The notes under the pieces: generated by a model
Database searches by the model: none
What the model saw: the letters and a program-made list of their open reading frames with translations, nothing else
What the model was told of the DNA's origin: nothing
Translations under genes and position numbers: made by a program
Source: Nonomuraea helvata
Lineage (GTDB): Bacteria > Actinomycetota > Actinomycetes > Streptosporangiales > Streptosporangiaceae
DNA: 64,000 nt
Reading direction: 5' to 3'
NCBI RefSeq assembly: GCF_039535785.1
Contig: NZ_BAAAXV010000009.1
Location: 2,914,001-2,978,000, forward strand
Shown: piece by piece, positions 61,051 through 64,000 of the stretch
Numbering within the stretch: the first letter of the stretch is position 1
Layout of the letters: each line of letters opens with the position of its first letter

Positions 61051-61436
61051 TCGTCCGCAGCTTGCGGGCCTGGACAAAGCCGGCAAGGGCATCGCCACTC
61101 CCCAGCACTCGGCTGACCTGCGGCTCAGCGCTTATCGAGAGGCCTCGTCGGAATATGGCCACAACCTCTTGTCAGCCCTGGCCTCGTCGGCTGAGCTCGA
61201 GTTTCCTTGGCCTGTCGCCGTACGGGCCGGGATGTGTAGCAGTTCTTGGGGGGACCGGGTGTCGAACCGAACTGACTGCAGGGAGAGGAGCAGCCGGGGG
61301 AGGCTGGCAGCTGGTGGTCCACGTTGACGGACGATCTGCTGTTCCACATCAACGTCGGCGATTGCGGGATCGGCTACGCCTTCGTATCGCCGGGCGGCGA
61401 TGAGGGCCGCTTCCTGCGGCAATACCCCCTGAGGCC

Positions 61437-61496
61437 GGGAAGCGATCCTCTCAATCCTTCGTTTCACCCAGGTCGGAATCACTTGTGAATAGCCCA
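61437..61496 (+). repeat. Paired-repeat element, locus 5 (degenerate)
   Basis: GGGAAGCGATC at 61437 and outer motif ACTTGTGAATAGCCCA at 61481-61496, again 44 bp apart; the first 11-mer is missing. It lies at the end of the relic described for this interval. Confidence 0.7.
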
Positions 61497-61586
61497 TGGT
61501 GAGCTGCGGATGTGCGTTCCTGGCCGACCTCATCGGCACCGTGTACCCCCCAGCAGGCATCGACGTGTCGCCGGCCTCCAGAGAAA

Positions 61587-61629
61587 AGTAGTAGATAAGC
61601 AGATAGTCTTTTACAAAACAATCTGCTAC
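61587..61629. promoter_or_regulatory. Inverted repeat upstream of the quinone oxidoreductase gene
   Basis: AGCAGAT at 61598-61604 and ATCTGCT at 61621-61627 are perfect 7-bp arms. AGTAGTAGAT just upstream also pairs with ATCTGCTACT at 9 of 10. The region is AT-rich and 40 nt before the start, a likely operator/promoter. Confidence 0.5.
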
Positions 61630-61669
61630 TGTCCTAACTCGTCGCGGCCTTCACCGACAGGAGATGTCA

Positions 61670-62593
61670 ATGTCCACGCGCGCCCTCATCGTCGACCCGT
61701 CCACCCCTACCAGCATCGGCTTCGGGGAGATCGCCACTCCCGTCGCCGGGCCTGGACAACTGCTCGTTGAAGTGCGGCATGTCTCGCTCAACTATGCGGA
61801 CCTCAACAATGCGCTCTCCGGACGCGTTCCGGTCGGGGCGCCGCTGGGCCTCGACGCGGCCGGGGTCGTCCTGCAGGGAGCGGCGGACGGCTCCGGCCCC
61901 GCTGTCGGAACGCGTGTCGTCCTCTTCGCCTACGGTGCGTTCGCGGAGCGGGTGGCCGTCGATGTGTCGGCGGTAGCCGAAGTTCCGGCCGGTGTAGGAC
62001 TGGCCGAGGCGGCCGCATTGCCGACGGCGGGTCTGGCCGCGCTCCGCTCGCTGCGGAGCGCCGGGATCGCACCCGGCAAGCGCGTGCTGGTGACCGGCGC
62101 CTCGGGTGGCGTGGGACGATACGCCGTGCGACTCGCCGCCCACGCCGGAGCGCATGTCATCGCCTCTGTCGGCTCCCCCACGCGCGGCGCCGGCCTCGCC
62201 GACGTGGGCGCCGATGAAGTGGTCGTCGGCCTGGACGACCTCAAAGAAGCCGTCGACATCGTCGTGGAGACGGTCGGCGGACCCCATCTGGTCACCGCCT
62301 GGGAGCTCCTTGCTCCCGGCGGCAGCCTCCAGTCCGTCGGGTGGACCTCGGGCGAGCCGGCTGTCTTCCCGCCCTATGCGACCGTCGGCCCGCCCAAGAC
62401 GCTCACGTCGTATGTCAACGAGTTCGCAGCCGCCGACGACCTGGCCGAACTGGTACGACTCGTCGCTGAAGGCACCCTTGTTCCCGAGATCAGCTGGCGC
62501 GGCTCCTGGGAACGCTTCGCCGAGGCAGCCGACGCGCTGCGCGGCCGGCGCGTGGCAGGCAAGGCGGTCTTCGACGTCAAGCCTCACGCGTGA
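61670..62593 (+). CDS. Zinc-type alcohol dehydrogenase / quinone oxidoreductase
   Basis: 307 aa from ATG 61670 (GGAG 6 nt upstream; ATG 61664 also in frame). N-terminal GroES-like domain (VEVRHVSLNYADLNNALSG, PLGLDAAGVV), then NADPH motif VLVTGASGGVGRYAVRLAAHAG. No structural-zinc cysteines, as in quinone oxidoreductases. Reduces a small carbonyl or quinone. A repeated operator upstream suggests induction by substrate. Confidence 0.88.
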   Translation: MSTRALIVDPSTPTSIGFGEIATPVAGPGQLLVEVRHVSLNYADLNNALSGRVPVGAPLGLDAAGVVLQGAADGSGPAVGTRVVLFAYGAFAERVAVDVSAVAEVPAGVGLAEAAALPTAGLAALRSLRSAGIAPGKRVLVTGASGGVGRYAVRLAAHAGAHVIASVGSPTRGAGLADVGADEVVVGLDDLKEAVDIVVETVGGPHLVTAWELLAPGGSLQSVGWTSGEPAVFPPYATVGPPKTLTSYVNEFAAADDLAELVRLVAEGTLVPEISWRGSWERFAEAADALRGRRVAGKAVFDVKPHA

Positions 62594-62635
62594 GCACACG
62601 TCGACGCTCGCTCCGTGGTGTCGCGCTCAGCGAGC

Positions 62636-62668
62636 GGGAAACGATCACCCGGTACGCGGGAAGCGATC
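62636..62668 (+). repeat. Paired 11-bp repeat element, locus 6
   Basis: GGGAAACGATC at 62636 and GGGAAGCGATC at 62658, 22 bp apart. The outer motif is absent; the right side enters a truncated sigma-factor gene. Confidence 0.8.
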
Positions 62669-62670
62669 TC

Positions 62671-63081
62671 CTAGCAGGGGCCTTTCGTCCTGGTCAAACG
62701 CAATCCGGCGCCTACAACGCCGGCATTGCGGCGCGTACCCGCCTGGCCCGCTGCTACCAACGACGAGCGAAGGTCGTGGAAGCCGTCGGCAGCAGACGGG
62801 GCGGATTTGGCCAGTGCCCGGTAGCGCCGGAGCTCGACACGCCGGTGCCTGCCGATGAGGTGGGTGGCGATGCCGTACAGCCAGGCTCTGATGCCGCCTT
62901 TGGCGGCGTCGAAACTGCCGCGCCGGCGGAATGCGATGAGGAAGGTCTCGGCGGCGAGGTCCTCGGCGATGTCGATGTCGAGGCGACGGCCGATGTAGCG
63001 GCGTATCTCCTCATAGTGCGCATCGAAGACGGTGGCGAACCGCTCGGGATCGGCGATCGCTCCGTCCAGGGACATGGTCAT
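62671..63081 (-). pseudogene. ECF sigma factor truncated after region 2
   Basis: MTMSLDGAIADPERFATVFDAHYEEIRRYIGRRLDIDIAEDLAAETFLIAFRRR and IRAWLYGIATHLIGRHRR are good sigma region 2 and linker. Region 4 is absent: after about residue 105 the frame runs into the paired-repeat element and unrelated sequence. The gene was cut by that junction and should be non-functional. Confidence 0.8.
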
Positions 63082-63459
63082 GCAAGTCTCTCTTGCCAGG
63101 AAACATGGACAACAGTGATTGCCCGTTCCGGGCAGCCCCTTCCGTCAAATCGGCGATCTTCTCGCGGGGTGACTCAGATGCGGTGATTCGGCGGCACCCG
63201 ACGATTCCCGCTCCGGATCGGCCACCTGACAGCTGTCCGGAATCTGCGAGGCGCCGCACCTTGACCCATCAGGAGACTCCTCGACGCTTTCTAACGGTTG
63301 CCTCCGCGCAGAGCCGATCACTATCCTGAAAGGAGCGTGCGAGGGCGCTGCCAGTCCGCGGGCAGGGATTTTCCCACCTCGAGCAGCACGTCAACGCACC
63401 GGACAAGATCAACCTCTTTCCGGCCGGGCAAGCGGACCTCGGCGATGGAGGGGGTTGCG
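63082..63459. other. Intergenic region upstream of the last gene
   Basis: Nothing convincing is seen; the ORFs here (63011-63259 minus, 63093-63329 plus) look like chance frames. It must hold the promoter of the gene at 63460. Confidence 0.4.
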
Positions 63460-64000
63460 ATGTCCGATCGTCATTTCGAGCTGCCGGCCCATCCGAATCT
63501 GGAGTACTACCGCAAGCAGGCCAAGCACCTGCATCACGCTTACGCGGCGGGCGGTGCGACAGCCGGAGCCCGGGTCGCCGACGTGCTGGGCGAGCGGGCC
63601 GCCGAGCGGTTCTTGCTCAGCGACGCACAGTTCGTGCTTGCTCAGGAACACGGATTCCGGACCTGGGCAGAGTTTCGCGCCCACGTCGAAAGCCGCAGCG
63701 CCACCGAGGACCGGCCGGTCTCCCGCCTCTTGGGGATCAGTTCGGGCATCTACGCCTCGATGGCCGACACTCTCCTCGTCGAGTTGCGCCGCGACGATCC
63801 CGGCGCGCTGCAACGGTTGCGGGCCTACGTGCCTCGGCACGCCACCGCGACCTCCGCCACGACCGCCGATCTTCGCGACGCGCGGCTGATCATCGCGCGG
63901 GAGCTCGGCTTCCCGACCTGGCAGGAGCTCGTGTCGTTCAGCGAGAAATCCCGGCGCGATCTCGACGACCGTCGGGAGAAGCGGCGGCGGCTGCACCGCG
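63460..64000 (+). CDS. Partial protein, ankyrin-repeat-associated N-terminal type (cut by window edge)
   Basis: Open from ATG 63460 to the window end, 180 codons visible. LPAHPNLEYYRKQAKHLHHAY and LSDAQFVLAQEHGFRTWAEFRAHVE match the N-terminal region of actinobacterial proteins that continue into ankyrin repeats; the motif then repeats as ADLRDARLIIARELGFPTWQELVSF. No repeats are visible before the edge, so the final call depends on the missing part. Confidence 0.6.
   Translation, partial: MSDRHFELPAHPNLEYYRKQAKHLHHAYAAGGATAGARVADVLGERAAERFLLSDAQFVLAQEHGFRTWAEFRAHVESRSATEDRPVSRLLGISSGIYASMADTLLVELRRDDPGALQRLRAYVPRHATATSATTADLRDARLIIARELGFPTWQELVSFSEKSRRDLDDRREKRRRLHR

Larger units (their letters stand above)
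61051..61669. other. Intergenic region with gene relic and repeat locus 5
   Basis: A plus-strand open segment around 61324-61435 reads DDLLFHINVGDCGIGYAFVS and GGDEGRFLRQ, which looks like the tail of a lost protein-coding gene. It runs into the paired-repeat element at 61437. No complete gene is visible. Confidence 0.4.

Noticed and set aside
1..64000. CRISPR array, rRNA operon, oriC or phage structural genes
   Set aside because: No regularly spaced repeat-spacer units, no rRNA-like sequence, no DnaA-box cluster and no capsid or tail gene were seen.

Overview
The window is high-GC DNA with strong G/C third-position bias, frequent GTG/TTG starts and typical actinomycete genes: a pSAM2-like integrative element, SepX, a DUF574 methyltransferase, and secreted CBM2/Fn3 esterases. 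It most resembles a filamentous actinobacterium of the Streptosporangiaceae type (Nonomuraea-like). The family placement is inference; the phylum is well supported. There is no rRNA, CRISPR array or replication origin. Two tRNAs are present, Arg(CCT) and Ala(CGC).

Layout. 1-2.8 kb: the 3' end of a helicase-like gene, then an IS481-family insertion sequence between identical 16-bp repeats. 2.9-12.5 kb: an actinomycete integrative and conjugative element (AICE). In order it carries a Nudix + GntR pair (Pif/KorSA-like), a large XRE regulator, a second GntR regulator with its operators, an SCO3933-type protein, the FtsK/TraSA translocase, an SpdB-like DUF2637 protein, three small proteins, a RepSA-type initiator, an excisionase and a tyrosine integrase. 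12.5-16 kb: a membrane protein, a DUF6571-like/WXG100-like pair and a lipoprotein. 16.2-21.8 kb: an XRE-TPR regulator followed by a tightly packed operon encoding a TIR protein, a degenerate P-loop NTPase, a two-TM membrane protein and a small helical protein. Three of these operon products carry short Gly-rich, amyloid-signalling-like motifs, so this looks like an immunity or cell-death signalling system and is the most interesting part of the window. 23-24.8 kb: a pentapeptide-repeat membrane protein and tRNA-Arg.

24.9-35.6 kb is ordinary chromosomal backbone: VanY-type carboxypeptidase, MscL, a SAF-domain protein, MTA phosphorylase, an FmdB zinc ribbon, a cation/proton antiporter, 5-formyl-THF cyclo-ligase, then galU, moeA/glp, moaC, mog, a GNAT and sepX/glpR, ending at tRNA-Ala. 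In that order the MoeA homologue may act as the divisome protein Glp next to its membrane receptor.

35.6-64 kb is accessory and heavily scarred. It holds a multi-gene transposon with a frameshifted transposase, decayed copies of it, a broken integrase, a frameshifted Nudix gene, a truncated ECF sigma gene and a WD40 fragment. Two dispersed repeat families run through the region. One is an about 155-bp hairpin/terminator repeat. The other is a very regular element made of two 11-bp direct repeats exactly 22 bp apart plus an outer motif 43-44 bp further on. Intact cargo includes an ECF sigma/anti-sigma pair, an MFS exporter, regulator-enzyme pairs (TetR-methyltransferase, TetR-FAD monooxygenase, MarR, XRE/cupin-MBL hydrolase) with clear palindromic operators, a secreted metalloprotease, and two secreted CE1-type esterases whose Fn3-Fn3-CBM2 tails form an inverted repeat.
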